A stretch of DNA of 64,000 bases from Dasyornis broadbenti (taxonomy: Eukaryota > Chordata > Aves > Passeriformes > Dasyornithidae). Shown piece by piece: positions 26,160 to 39,060 of this stretch. A program made the position numbers and the translations under genes. Location: the NCBI GenBank assembly GCA_013397935.1, contig VZRN01005377.1, positions 220,453-284,452 of the forward strand, read 5' to 3'. Each line of letters begins with the position of its first letter. The first letter of the stretch is position 1. The notes beneath the pieces are model-generated. The model saw only the letters and a program-made list of their open reading frames with translations, ran no database searches and was not told the origin of the DNA.

Positions 26160-26580
26160 GCAGGGGGCTGATATTTACGTATTCCTGAATTGATTTCATT
26201 AGCATAAAATAGTCTGTTCCACTACATGATATGAACTGTGGTTGCTGTACAGTGAAGCAGCTCAAGTGCAGGTGCTTTTCGTTGGTAGGTGAATTGCTTC
26301 CCTTTAAATTGTGGAGAGATGATGGACCCTATAGATTGCATTTTTAAAGAGCAGACAACACATTCTGTGATAACTGTTAACATCCAACCATCTATATTTC
26401 TTTGCAATCTTGTTTGAATGATGATTTGTGTCCAAGCTGTGGTCCAATAAATGGAGTTCCAGCTTTGAGCACAATTCTGAAGCCAAGCTTGAACTTCCTG
26501 AAAATGAAAATTCATTATGACACATAAACAAGTCTTTAACCATGACATGAAGAATATGATCAAGAGGTGAAATCATTCCG
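26160..26580. promoter_or_regulatory. Possible conserved non-coding block
   Basis: An A+T-rich stretch with homeodomain-type words (TGATTTCATTAGCATAAAA near 26191, AACTGTTAACATCCAACC near 26377, TTTGAATGATGATTTG near 26412) and a low level of simple repetition. Two minus-strand frames, 113 and 90 codons, are open at the same time across 26222-26576. I recognise no protein in either. The pattern fits an old conserved non-coding element better than a gene, but conservation could not be tested. Confidence 0.2.
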
Positions 26581-28510
26581 CTGTGATAAGAGCAATTTTT
26601 CTCTGCAGGTGAATCATTGTTCTAGACTGAGCATGTGAAAAGAATTACCCTTACCTTCTCTGTCTTCAATTTAGATAAGTAATTAAAAGTTAACAGAAGG
26701 TAGACTAAAATCAGCTCAAAATGCCACAGCCATATGATAACCCAGAAATAAAACCACAGGCCTGTCCATTGTGATTTAAATCTAAACCAGAATGGTAATA
26801 GTTCTAAAACGGTTCCTATTGCGCTAGCTGTGGTTCAGTCTGCTTCTCTTGTACACCTGCTGATTGCTGCTCCATCGTCTGGAAGGAGCTCTTCCCTGAG
26901 CTCTCCTTCTTTGGGATCACAATTCCCAGATTTTACACCCAGATTTTCACAGTCCTGCAAAGACTCAGACCTCTGCCTGGCAAAGGCACTGACCTCATAT
27001 CTGCTATGCAAGGGCAAGGACAGCCACAGTCCCCCTCCCAGCAACTCTGACATGTGCTGTGGCTCCCAGTTCAGCATGCTGCATCCTGGCTTTTCCCAAG
27101 TGACACACCCACACCCTCTTTGGTGTCAAGAGAGTGAGTTGCCTTGTTGGGGTGTGCCAAAATATTGGTTGCAGGAGCCTTTCTTTCTCTATCAGGTGCA
27201 GAAACACCTTCGGCAGGTGCCACCAGCACCTTCCCACAGCTAGGTCAGATATCTGCCTAGGTATCTTCAGAGACAGGGAATGCTGCCGCCAACAGCTTCA
27301 GCTGCAGGGCCAAGACAACTTTCCCATACTTGGCATAAGCAGGGGTTCTCCATGAATGCTGAGTTTCAGCTTTGCAGTGGTGACCAGGTGAATATAGCTG
27401 TCTGGAAGACAGGAAGACTGAAAATTACACTGGCATGAGGGAGTAAGACCCTCTTTGGTGCATGTGTGCCCACGGGTGCCTACTTAGATGCTGACACCCA
27501 GCTGGGAGAGGACACAAGCGCCAAGTGGCCTGGAGAGCTGGCCTGCCATTGCCAATAGGAGTAGTGATTGCATTGTGACAGTGCCCCAGAGAGTGCAGCC
27601 CTTGGCAGCAAAATGTCTAGACCTCCAGGCTCCATCACAGCCCAGCACTGCCCATCACCTGATCCACTGGCACCAGGATATGAGCAAGATTCGAGCGCCA
27701 GGAACACCTAGCGCCTACTTGCAGCCTGCTATGCCATATACTGGTCAGTGGACAAGCAGCTTCCTTTCCACCCACCTTGGCATATCATGGTGGCAAAATC
27801 CAAGTTCTAACACAGCTTTTGTTTCTAGCAGGGAAGAGAGCAGCAATCAGGCAGGAAGGTGCATATGCAGAGCAGACCAGAGTGTGCCAGCTGCCTATGC
27901 TTGCTCACACCCACTCAGCCTCCCACAGATGAGCAAGAATAGTACCTGATCACATTGCACATGTGGCTTGCCTTCCCCTGATAAAAGTGCTAGATCTTTA
28001 AGCAGAAACAATGCTTCAAAAATACTCTCTCAGTGCTACAAATGGCAGGCTCCTGCATCCCTTCATTTGTGCATAGTCAGATCATTCTTCAATAGCAGCC
28101 CGCTGGACCAGTGTGTGTATAGGAGGCTTCATCCTCAGGGCTGTGTGCACATAGCTAGCTACCTCTTTGTTAGGTACCCAGGACTTAGAGGTGTGGGATA
28201 TTAGAGCAGCAGACAGTAGGATACCCCCAGCTCTGTATCTCCCTTCTAGCTTCAGTCAATGCTGCCTTTCCCTGTGGGGCCCTTGCCTTTCAGAGACATG
28301 ACCACACTTTGAAGGAGAAACTTCTGGGTATCTGTTACATGCAGCTCTGGTGATGTCAGTTCAGAAGCACCTGTGACTCTAACTCTTAAGCTACAAAAAG
28401 GAATCCCACAGTAATCCCACGTTAAATTTCTTACCTGCAAGGTACAGTATGGTTAGCTTCCCAGAAACTGCAGTTCAGCTGTGCAGCCAAGGCACTGCTT
28501 CCAGCACTGG

Positions 28511-28526
28511 AAAAAAAAAAAAAAAA
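28511..28526. repeat. Poly-A run of 16
   Basis: Sixteen consecutive A, flanked on both sides by GC-rich sequence with a near-repeat (GGCACTGCTTCCAGCACTGG before, GCAGTGCCAAGG after). No upstream polyadenylation signal or retrocopy body is visible, so I do not read it as the tail of a processed pseudogene. Confidence 0.85.
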
Positions 28527-31500
28527 GCAGTGCCAAGGGGAAGGCATGCAAGTCTCTGGGAGGCTTTACAGGATCCTAGGCAGGTAAAAAGAAAGGCCAG
28601 TCAGACATGTCTTCTGGACCAGGGAGAGTCATGAAAATTTGTGCAGGATGTGAAGGACCCACATACTAATCAGCAGTCCTGATCCTGATTTTGCAAAAAT
28701 AGCTGGTCTTGACTAATATTCTCCAGTTTGTGTTGCATTATTTAACTTCTATCTCTTCCCTCACGTGTGCATGTCCCTAAGAGCTAAACCTGCCAGTGCA
28801 CTGTGGAGCTGCAGTTCCAAACATCCCCCAGCTGTGTGAGCAGAGTTCTCCTCGGGCATGGCAAGCAGTGCTCAGCAGGCCACTGCAGCTGCATGAAGCC
28901 TGTGTGCACTTGTGTCTTGCTCTTCAGCTCACTCTTCTGGCAGCCAAACAATTTCACCCTCTCACAGGCACTTGAGGCATGAACACAGGATGATCCAGAC
29001 CCATAGCTTGTGCTTGTCTCAAAGCAAGCCAGAGTGCTGGCACTTCTACAAAGTTCTGGCTGCTGAGGATTTCAAATGCCATTACTGTAGAGTTTGACTT
29101 TCCTTCTGTTCTGTTTCCCTTCATTTATTTGCTCTTTTACCCAGCAGTTAAATACTTTCCTTTCATTACTTGCTACACATTTTTAGTTCAAAACCTGAAA
29201 AATAATGTGTGTCGCCATTGAGTAAGAGCAAGAAGCACTGGGATAATCTTGCCACTTAATGCCCCAGTATAGCCGTGGGAGGGTCAGCTACTTAAGCGCA
29301 TCTGCAGCTTGCTGATTGTCTGAAAACCATGCAGATTAGCCAAAAATCCATTTCATAGATGTGGATGCTTCCTGGGCAACAGCCTCTGCTGTTGATTTTC
29401 TAACTCTGAGCTGGCTGGTGGGAAAGCACAGGCTCTATGAGGAGCTGCATGCTCTGGTCCATGTCTTCTTTTCATTCACTGCATAAATGAGGTTAGATCA
29501 GCATATATGTCTAAGGATTTTCTGATTCTCCTTTGCTGCAAAATCATCACCTCTGGGTTTCTCGTGAACTGAGAATGATTCTGGCAGTGCAGAGGAACCA
29601 GCTTGTCCAGTGTGGTGTCTCCTTGTTCTGTAACAGAGCTGGATCCTGTTCTTTCTGGCTTCTGCATGGGCCAGGCAAGTTAAGTTGATTAGTGGCATCA
29701 TTGCACTTCAGTGTATCTCATGAGTCTCACAGCAAGAGGCACATTCATATGTAGGTGAAACCTCTAATTGCCTTGTGCAGTATTGGTGTTTGCACGCTGG
29801 TAAACATCCATGTTACTGTGCTGATTACTTCGTGACTTTTTTGGAAACACCTTGTGGAATATCATTGGAAAGAGGAGGTGCACTGGCAGGTTTAGCTCTT
29901 AGGGAGGTGCAGGTTTGCAGTTTAGCTTCAGTCTCATGCTATCTTGCTGTCCCACAACACTTTGACAGAAGCCTGACATGGGCCTGGAGTTCACAGACCA
30001 CATGGCTTGCTGTCATGAGTTTGCCAGAAGAAGACAATGCTACCAATTTCTGTATTATCACTCCACTCATTTAACATTTACAACATATCTTTGGGGAGGA
30101 TCGTGTTTGCTTATCATCTGTTTCATACCTGGGGCGATTTGGGACTTTGTTTTCATTTACACAAAATCTGCTCGTGATAAACTAGGAAATGCCTGTATTA
30201 TCCTGTGGAAGTTGAAACTTGTTGAAGCATGTCTGATGCTGATGCATGAATGTTCTGTGGATCAAAAAGCACTGCTAGCAGAACCAAACAGGAAAGGCAG
30301 TACACCAGTCTGGATAAGGAGCATCCTAAGTACATGTCAAGATGCAGAACTAAAGCCTTGAAGAGGAAACTTCTCCACCCCAATCTCCACTCCCATGACA
30401 TGGCTGATTCACCATGGAGAGGAGAGTGGGATCAAGGCAAAGTGGTGGACCGATTCACGCTTGTGGAAAGGGAAGAGGCCTGATCACAGCAGGGGCAGCA
30501 GTACAGAGGGTGCTTGCCAAAACAGGCAGGTTGGTAATGAGAGCACAACTTGAAGGAGCATGTGCTGTAGGGTGCTCCTTCTGGCTAGCGCTGCATCCAG
30601 CCAGGAGCAGAGTCTATGTTCTGGCCACCAGCTAAGGTGCCAGGGACAAATTTCACAGGAAGCAATTTCCCACTTGGCAAATGCTAGGAAACAGAGAAAT
30701 GATGGTTCATGTATTCCTCTGTCAGATCCTCTGTCATAGGGTGTCTGTAGGGGAGCTTGGACTATTAGAGGGAGCGTTTGGATACCTCTGCTCTGATGGC
30801 TCCTGAGATACAAAGGAAATTAAGCAAGTTCCCTATCAACCTGCCAGAGTCTGGTCTGCCCTAGAGGCGCCCTGCAAGTATTGCAGCCCCCAGTAGTGCC
30901 TTATGGCCCAAAGACAGAGTTCAGCGGGTGTGTTCACCTGGTGCCAGCACAGCATGGACATTTTGGTTGCTTGAAAGAGCGTGAGGAAAAGCCTTTATTT
31001 GCAAATGGCCCCTTCACATCTGCTGATGGATGGAGAGCAATACCAAATAGTAGCACGGGTGTTTATGTAGGAAATACAGCTCATGGCGCATTCTTGTTCA
31101 TGGGCTTTGGCCCAGGGTAGAGGGAGAACAACAAAGTCACCTCCACCAACCACAGCAGGATAGGGGCCAGGCCTGCCTAGATGAGGTTAAAACAGAGGGA
31201 GACCGGTCAATGAGGCTAAATGGCTTCCATCTCTCACCTCACTCCTCACCAGTTACATCTTCACCCTCAGCAGGAACTAAGCTAGAAGTTACCCCGTGCT
31301 GCCCCAGTGCTGTGGTTCTCTACTCCAATATCTACGTAGATATCCATTTCTGAAATGCCAATCACATGGCTCTTAAAGCAAGTTTTTGGTTTTCTTAAGC
31401 ACATTTAGTGCATGATTCTTAAATCGTAGACTTCTGCACTTGCAAATAACTTTTAACACCATTACTGGGTGCAAATGAGGATATAGTCTGTAAATGATGA

Positions 31501-33945
31501 ATTACTTGATTGCAGTAAATCGCTCTGGTAGATGTCTGTGTAGTCTCGCTTGAATCCACAAGAAGTTGCAGGTCCAATCATTAGACATATTAAAATTATA
31601 AAATGCAAAACAGGAAGAAAAGTAAAAGTATTTTTAAAAATTGGAGTCAGAATTTTGTGGGCAGCAAACTAAGTGTACTGTGCTCTTTACCCCTACATGT
31701 AGAAGCTATTAATATATCTCATTTAGATACTGGTTAATACCAAGATTTCTTTGTCTTTCCAACTTCATTTTGGAATGTGCTAACTAAAAATATTGCATTG
31801 TTATATAAAATTGTTATATAAAATAAGAATTTTTTTTCTGATTTTACTCAACTGTGGTTGTCTCTGAAGAGAGTGACATTGATTATAGTATGACTATCTC
31901 TGAGCTAAAGCTCTTCTTTATCCATGTTCCTTCAGAATGTCATATCCTCAAGTACTCACACAAACATACAAGTTAAGGTTGAAACACTGCATGTCTTAGC
32001 TTGTAGATACACTCTGAATGTATATAAACTAACACTGAACCAAAAAAACCTGAAAAAATTCTCTCAAGAAATGCCAGTTTTTCTTCATTGTTAGATCCAT
32101 AGTGCCTTAAGTGCAAACACTTTTCTCAAAATAAAAAAAAAGGGTGTTTCTATAATAAATACCTTTCTCTCAGTAGATTACTCTCATAGTGAGCATGCAA
32201 GACAAAGCACCATTTTCCCTGCTTGAGATGAAGTTATGGGTAAGACTTTGCAGTTCAGTCTTACAGAATGATCTATTTTGGAAGAACACGGTTGCCTTGG
32301 TGCTGTGCCTCCTCGATTGTTTGTGCTGGAGTGTCTTGGCTGTATGAAGAGTTTACTGTTTCTTTTAAAAGCCGCAGTAGCACACAGGAGAATCAAATCA
32401 TCCAAGCAAGGAATGTCTTATGAAAGGATAGCAATTACTTCTTTTAAAAACATTTTTTGGGAAGAAAGAGACACAAGGTCAGAAGTTTACCTCTGAGTAC
32501 AGTTTTTTGGCCAAAGACAGCACAGATTTGACCCACGGGGATTATCACATTACGCTGCATGTCAGTGCCAAGCCCAGGAACAATGCCACACCAGTCTGAC
32601 TCCTACCCACAGTGCTGCAGGCAGAGCTGAGCCCTTTGTGTGGAGGGAAGAAATCAGCAAGCTCAGGGACGAGCTGTTCAGCATCACCCCCACAGCAGGA
32701 GCTTACAGAGGCTTCAGAGGATGTTAGACATAATTATTAGGAGGTATTTACAGAAATGAAATGTGAGCATGTCACTGAGGCTCCTGCTCAGGTAGCTGAA
32801 CTCTGTAAACAGCTGCCTAGAAAAGACTTGGTCATTCTGCAGACATAATAACTAGTACCCAGAAAGCCCCTGATCCAGCCATGGTAATCTTTGTTTACTG
32901 GTTGAAAAGAACAGAAGGGACATGTAGTCAGTCTGATCAACCCTCTCCCCTTTGAACACTGTGCTGAGCACAGTGAAGGACAGAGGGGAGCAAATAAAAT
33001 TTTGTATCTGTCCTATCAATTAAGCTAATCAAAGACCCTGAGCAGTGTAGTAGAACATGCTGCCTTGATTCCAGTGAGCAAGCAAGCAGTCTCCCTGACT
33101 GCTAACCAATCCAGCTTCCCTAACAATGCACTCTCAAATGGTTTTCTGCAAGGAATTCTTCCCCAGAAAACTTATCATTAAAAGAAAAGAGAGTATGTGA
33201 GTGTAACAGATCATTTAGAAGATATTTATAATTCTCTTGCTAGAGGCTTGTGCTGTTGGACTCAAGACATTAAGCAATTCTAACTCCAGAGGTTGAATAG
33301 AAAGATGTCAGTAACACTTCAACAACATTTAACACTTCTGTGATTGGGGGAAGATGGGTTTGTTTCATACTTACCTGGGACTTCCATATGTGCCTAAGGA
33401 TTTTCCTTGCTGTGGATAATGCTGTCGTGCCCAAATGATCACAGTTTCTCTCCGACACATAGGTACTCACTGCCTCCTTCCTCTCCCTCCATATAAATGT
33501 ATTTGTTAAATACACAGTCGCATTTTCATGTCATCTCTTTCTGGTCTTCTGCTGTGACACTCCAGCTGATACTCTGATTTGAGTTTTTCTCATCTGCTCT
33601 GATTACATCCTTCCTCCCAGGCTCTTGCACTTCATCTGAACAGATAAATGATCCACACCTCAGCAGGTCAGTATTTTGATGAAATTATCTTCAGCCCTCT
33701 GAATTCCAGTGCTTAACAACCATTCTTTGGCAACCTCTGTCTTCAGTGCAAAACAGACTGCGGTTTTATATAAGGACATCTACTTCATTATAAAACATGA
33801 TCCACTAGCCTGTTTCCTATAATAGCTAGTCTGACAAAAATGAAGATAATTCATGAATTTTCCACAAACTTTTACAGTAAGAACACAGTACATGCTGGAA
33901 ATGATTGCCCATAGACACCCTTGAATGTTTGTCCTTGTCAGTTTT

Positions 33946-34072
33946 CAAGCCTCAGGTAGATGAAACCATGACTGACCTGGCCTAATAGAACAATACTCTC
34001 CATTTTAGCAAATGTTTTAAATGGGTGATCTCCAGAGATCCCTTCCAAGCAATAATTCTAAGTTCCTATGAA
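33946..34072 (+). mobile_element. Degraded CR1 3' end, sense
   Basis: The terminal roughly 125 bases of a CR1 copy, heavily mutated. The order of blocks matches the CR1 end: TTCAAGCCTCAGGTAGATG (family TTCAAG..CAGGTTGGATG), GACCTGGCCTAAT (family CCTGGTCTAGT), TCTCCATTTTAGCAAATG, GGTGATCTCCAGAGATCCC then TTCCAA, and a decayed octamer terminus AATTCTAAGTTCCTATGAA. It is clearly more diverged than the other CR1 copies in the window, so probably an older insertion. Its 5' edge is uncertain. Confidence 0.6.
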
Positions 34073-34692
34073 TTTATGTTTGTGGAAAAGTAGAAACCAC
34101 ATGTAAATTGTCTCTAGAAGTCTCTGTGAGTTACCCTGTTGTAAAAACGCCCACATTTATTTTCAGTGGAGATGAACTTGGACAGGAAGAATCAGCCATG
34201 TTAAATAAGGGGTGGCAGCAGCTGTTCTATTAACACAGAAAGAAGGCAAATGAATAACTGCACCATCTTTGTAATCCTGTTCTATCTATGGAGAACTTGA
34301 TTGTTTTCTGATGACTTTTAAATCAGATTATATGAAATAAATTAAAATCAGGAAACCTCAATAGGAACCTCAGCAATAAAGCAGGAAGAGATGCATGCCT
34401 GCATGTTGGTTTTGCAAAGAAATTTAGCTTGATTTATTTGCTGTGATTTCCACTACCTCATGCCTTGCACAAGCAAGCACAAGTGGGGTAAAAGCAAGCA
34501 TAACCATAGTATGTCCATTCCCATTCAGAGCCACCCAGAACTGCACAGAGCATCCATCCACATCAGTCACAGCAAGGCACTGTCTTACCCAAAGCACCAT
34601 GCCTTCCCCTGCCCACCCTGTGCCAGGATGATACGCAGGGCTGCTCTGTCTGCAAGGATGGGCCGGCACACAAAGACAAGAGGCAAGGACAT

Positions 34693-34716
34693 CTCTCTAT
34701 GATCTCTATGATCTCT
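34693..34716. repeat. Short tandem repeat, unit ATGATCTCT
   Basis: Two and a half copies of a nine-base unit (CTCTATGATCTCTATGATCTCT) in unique sequence. Confidence 0.7.
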
Positions 34717-36212
34717 TAAAAAAAGCACAGATAAGTCATCCCAGTCTGCTCTCTCATGAATGAATTTTCCCTTGTTTGCATTTGAAACTACTGTTGGTGA
34801 TTAGAAGCTGAGGAAAAAAAAAAATTAATCAAGGGGGCTTGAAAAATGTAGTGGTTTGGAAAATAATTTGAAAAAAAAGCTCCAAAGCCAAAAACTTTAA
34901 AGGGAGGTTTTATAAACCCTAGAACAATAAAAGTACTTCTTATTGCTCCAATTCCACATAGCTCTAAGGGCTCATCTTACCTTCTGTCTGCCTGAAGGAT
35001 GCAGTATAACTGGAAAAAGTTCTTAGATACTCAAGAAAAGTAAATATCTGTATTGAACTGCTGGTTTTCCTAACTCCACCCGTAAGAATAACATTTACAG
35101 TAAGGCACATACAAGGAATCTTCCTATAAATATAACTCTAAAGACAATATTTAGTCAGTCATTGAGAAATGAACATAGAATTTTCCACTCATGTTATTGT
35201 AGCTGGTAAAGGTTTACATTTTGATTCTCATAAAAGGATTTATAGAGAGCTGTAAATTTACAAAGTACAAACATAGATAAGACATATTCCCTGGCCAAAA
35301 TGTTATGGAATACAAATTCAAGAGGAGATGCAGGAGGAATTCTGAGGAAGAGCTAGGGACTACAGAGTTGTGAAAGCATGTGTGAGGAGGATAGCAGTGC
35401 TCTGGAAAACACTCAGCCTAATTCGTGAGCTTCTTGCATCAGCTCATACAGGTAAAATCAGTTTCTTCAGGGACCTGATTTCTGCTCCACACCCATAAAA
35501 GCAGAAAGATTCTACTTCTTTCATTGTGGCAATAGAAAATTATTTAGAAATTAGAGGCAGGTAGAAATCAGGCTCCTAAATTTGAATGAAAGATTCAAAA
35601 CTGACTATGTTCAAATGCAACCCAAAATCTAAAATATCCTGAACTGAAAAGAAAACCCTGATTTTGGGACAAAGATCGTTACTAAAATGGGCTTTTTCAG
35701 AATTAAAACCAAAAACATCATGAAGACATTCAATCTTGAGTCCAGTTTTGGATCCTAACTTGTGACCTAAACCAGCTCCACTAGGGATTGAAACACACTG
35801 GTCCATGCTTGATGAAATTTGGGAGCTCAGAGCTGCTCAAAGTGTTTGAAATGGCACAAAATAGTTGCAGGATTCTGCAGAATTAACACTAGAAATGTTT
35901 GTTAGAACAATTCTGTTCTAGCTGCATATTTTCTCTCTTCTTATTGGATTTTGCTGCTGGAGCAGTTCCTCTTTGAAATGCTCCATTTAATTTAGATGAG
36001 CCAATGAACAAGTAAAACTCCATTCCATGAAAGCTTGTTTAAAAGTCTCAGCTTTATTATGTCTAAAATACTGCAATTAAGGTCTGCAAGTAATTCTCAG
36101 GGCCTGAACTTGGGCTTTTGGCTGGGAAACCTTTTGTCTAACTGTTACCTTAAATATGAAATTATGTTTGGGAAATTGCAGTATCTTCCAATAGGAAGGA
36201 AATAAAGGGCTT

Positions 36213-36239
36213 CAAACAAACAAGCAAACAAACAAAACC
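36213..36239. repeat. (CAAA)n microsatellite
   Basis: About six copies of CAAA with one CAAG interruption. Confidence 0.85.
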
Positions 36240-37344
36240 AGAAAAAGATAGTAAAGAGCAAGGAGTGCCCTAAATATGCCTTTTCTGTACACAAATCATA
36301 CTCTGAAAATCACACTTCTGTTCAAAGCAAACTTTGCACAACTCTCACTCATTTCCAAATTGACATCAGCAACTTATGGTGAGTTTCACAGCCATTTTCT
36401 GGTGGATCAATATATCCTGAGACCCTGAAGGTTAAAATGCAAGTCTGTGTGGTGGATTAAAAAAAAACCATAATAAACATTGTCAGAGAACTTTGGATAG
36501 CTCACTTCCTCTATTAACCTTTCTGTCAGCAGGAGCCCTGGACAGATATCAGTAAAGAAAAAGATTCAGAATTTCTCGTGGGAAAAATGCTGGCTTTTCT
36601 GACAATATTTAGAAAGAATATTAATATAATAATAATTAAAATCTGCACATTGGGGTGGCTATGTTCTTTTAAAACTCTACAGTGGTTTCTGAGCTCCTCA
36701 GACTGCACATTTTCAGTTGCACAAAGAAAACATCTGTGGAGTGTTTGCTGCAATGTGGAAAGTTGAAAGATTTTCAGGACATAAAGCCACTGTCTCGTCC
36801 TTTCCTTATCATATGCCTCGTTCACACACAATTCTTTTCCAGTTCTCCTTATGTTACTGGTACTGCCTTGATCATCTTCTGAGCCTCCCAACCAAGGAAG
36901 AGGACAGTGCTGCCACTGGCAACCCCACCCACTGTGTCTCCTAGAGAGCCTGTGTTACATCTCAGCTGCAGACCCACAGTCTCAGTGGTGCCCAGAAGTG
37001 GATTCAGCATTCATGCCTGGCTGTTAGAGAATTATCTAGTACAGATAGTCCAGGACAGATATTGGCATGGCTCACTTCAGCCCAGTCAGGGAGATTTTAG
37101 CCTGTGCCTTTCTTCTGAAACTCTTTGGAAAAATGCAATGAAAACGTTAGAAGGACAAGACATGCAGTGCAAGTAGAGGATATCTACCTAGTGAAGTATC
37201 TAGTGAAACTAATAGGTGGATTTGTTGTAAATAATTTTGCCAGCATTTCTAATGGAATGGAATCCTTCCATAGTACAGTGATTTATCTGCAAATAATCTC
37301 CAGTCTAGTAGTATTAAATAACAGGTAAAATTACTATACATTCA

Positions 37345-37921
37345 TTAGAGTCACAGAACAGTTTGTGTTGGAAGTGACCTTTAAAGGTAATCCAGTTGAA
37401 TACTCCCTGCAGTGAGCAGAGGCATCTTCAGCTAGGTCAGGTTGCTCAGAGCCCCATCCAACCTGGCCTTGAATGTTGCCAGGGAGGGAACATCCACCAC
37501 CTCTCTGGGCAAACCTGTCCCAGTATTTCACCATACCCAGCAAAAAAATTTCTTCCTTATATTTAGTCTGAGTCAACCCTCTTTTAGTTCAAAACCATCA
37601 CCCCTTTTCCTATCGCAACAGACCCTGCTAAATGTTCTCTCTCCATCTTTCTATTAAGCCCCCTCTTAAGTACTGAAAGGCTGCAGTAAGATCTCCCCAG
37701 AACCTCTCTTCTCCAGGCTGAACAAACCACTCTCCCACCCTTTTCATAAAGGAGGAATGTTCAATCCCTCTGATTATTTATGTGGCCTCCTCTGGACTTG
37801 CTCCTGCAGGTCCTTGTCCTTCCTGTACTGGGACCCAGAGCTGGATGCAGCACTGCAGGTGGGGTCTCACCAGAGCAGAGCAGAACAGAGGGGCAGAATC
37901 CCCTCGCTTGACCTGTCAGCT
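37345..37921 (-). mobile_element. CR1 3' fragment, antisense
   Basis: The last roughly 575 bases of a CR1 element on the minus strand. The 3' terminus lies at 37345 (plus strand AGAGTCACAGAACAGTTTG, the complement of the decayed octamer end), followed by GTTGGAAGTGACCTTTAAAG, CCATCCAACCTGGCCTTGAA, CATCCACCACCTCTCTGGGC, AACCTGTCCCAGTATTTCAC, CTCTTCTCCAGGCTGAACAA and GGGGTCTCACCAGAGCAGAG, all typical of CR1 3' regions. The order and wording differ from the copy at 22056-22600 (here the phrase TCTCTGGGCAAACCTGTCCC is present), so the two probably belong to different CR1 subfamilies. It has no coding capacity. Confidence 0.92.
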
Positions 37922-38163
37922 ACAAATTAGCATCGATGTATCTGTAGCCAAGGCAATTTGCTAATTTTAAAGGTAAGACTGGAGAAGAACTCAAAGACCA
38001 AGTTCAGGTTGAAGGGCTAATTCACAGTTTGTATGAGTGATGGAAGTAATTAGCCAAAGTTTAGCCCCTGTTGTTCAAATTTTAGAGTGTAAATGATACT
38101 TTTAATAGTGCTCTATAGCAAAATACGAATAAGAAAAATAGTCTTAAAAATTAGGCTTGGCAA

Positions 38164-38176
38164 TTTTTTTTTTTTT
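38164..38176. repeat. Poly-T run of 13
   Basis: Thirteen T in a row, followed by AAAC, in unique A+T-rich sequence. Confidence 0.85.
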
Positions 38177-38987
38177 AAACAAAACCCACCTAACATTCAA
38201 AATGCCTGAAGTGTGAGTCCTGACTGTGCATGTAAGACACAGGTACATCCTATTTGTTCTGATGTTCCTACAGTTAGGTCTTGATTTCATATTTAGATGT
38301 TTATCACATTAAAAACCAAAGAAAATAATTGATTTTTCTTATAAGCCAGTAGTATAAACACGTCTAAGCCAGTAATTTTAGAAATACTGAGAACTAAAAA
38401 GCATGTATGGAAAAATCTTACTAAATGAATTGGTCTGTGTTTTTCAATATGAACTATTTCTTCCACTGGATTTTCCCAACACCTTTGTAAAGAAACCAAG
38501 AGTCATTTGACCAAAAGATTTGGTATTCCTGGCACGCCAGTTCTGTTTGGGTTTAGCTGATAAGACCGCTGGAGATGGTTTAATAGTCACCAGGGAGGTC
38601 TTCAAGAGATTCAGGGGCTGTTGAAGCTGAGTGTGTTCCTTGAGTTGATTTATAGATTTTTTGTTTTGTCTCTAGGCAAATTTTGCAAATGCTTCAAGTT
38701 TGATGAAAAGACACTTGTGCCTCTCTTACAAAGCTCTAAAAAACATGCCAAGTGCAGTCAGTTACTCTTATTCATCCAGATCATGGTATGCTCCCACACT
38801 TTTTATTCATCCCTTTAGCCACAAAGCCTTGATTTTCACATGGTGCTAGAGGGGAAAGATGTGTCTTATGAATTTCCTACAGCTTAGTTTGTAAAAGCAC
38901 CATGCAGAAGTGCCTTTACATATTTATTGCTATTGAAGACATGCCAAGAGTGATCACCATTTAAACATCAATATCATTGTACTGGGG

Positions 38988-39060
38988 AAAAAAAAAACCA
39001 AACAAAAAACCAATCAAACAAAAAAACTCACACCAATAAAAACCCCCCAAAACCTCCAAA
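38988..39060. repeat. A/C-rich low-complexity tract
   Basis: A run of ten A followed by interspersed CC and AAAA words, ending in CCCCCC and AAAACC blocks. It has almost no T or G. Confidence 0.8.

Larger units (their letters stand above)
22601..33945. other. Unique non-coding sequence
   Basis: No interspersed repeat is recognised. The GC-richer stretches at 24100-25400 and 26800-28200 carry long but anonymous open frames (219 codons at 24140-24799, 153 codons at 27488-27949). They show no motif, have low-information composition and compete with frames on the opposite strand, so I do not call them genes. A strong isolated minus-strand splice donor (CAG|GTAAGTAT, last exonic base 33375) is the only splice-like signal I would flag. 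Confidence 0.5.
34073..37344. other. Unique A+T-rich non-coding sequence
   Basis: Nothing beyond short simple repeats (listed) is seen. Open frames are short and anonymous. Confidence 0.5.

Noticed and set aside
27488..27949. 153-codon open frame, plus strand
   Set aside because: No domain and no splice signals, and it overlaps a minus-strand open frame of similar quality.
28511..28526. Poly-A run as tail of a processed pseudogene
   Set aside because: No upstream polyadenylation signal, no retrocopy body, and the flanks are not target-site duplications.
38676..38789. Possible plus-strand exon after a TTTTGTTTTGTCTCTAG acceptor
   Set aside because: The donor is weak (ATG|GTATGC), two frames are open and the peptide is not recognisable.
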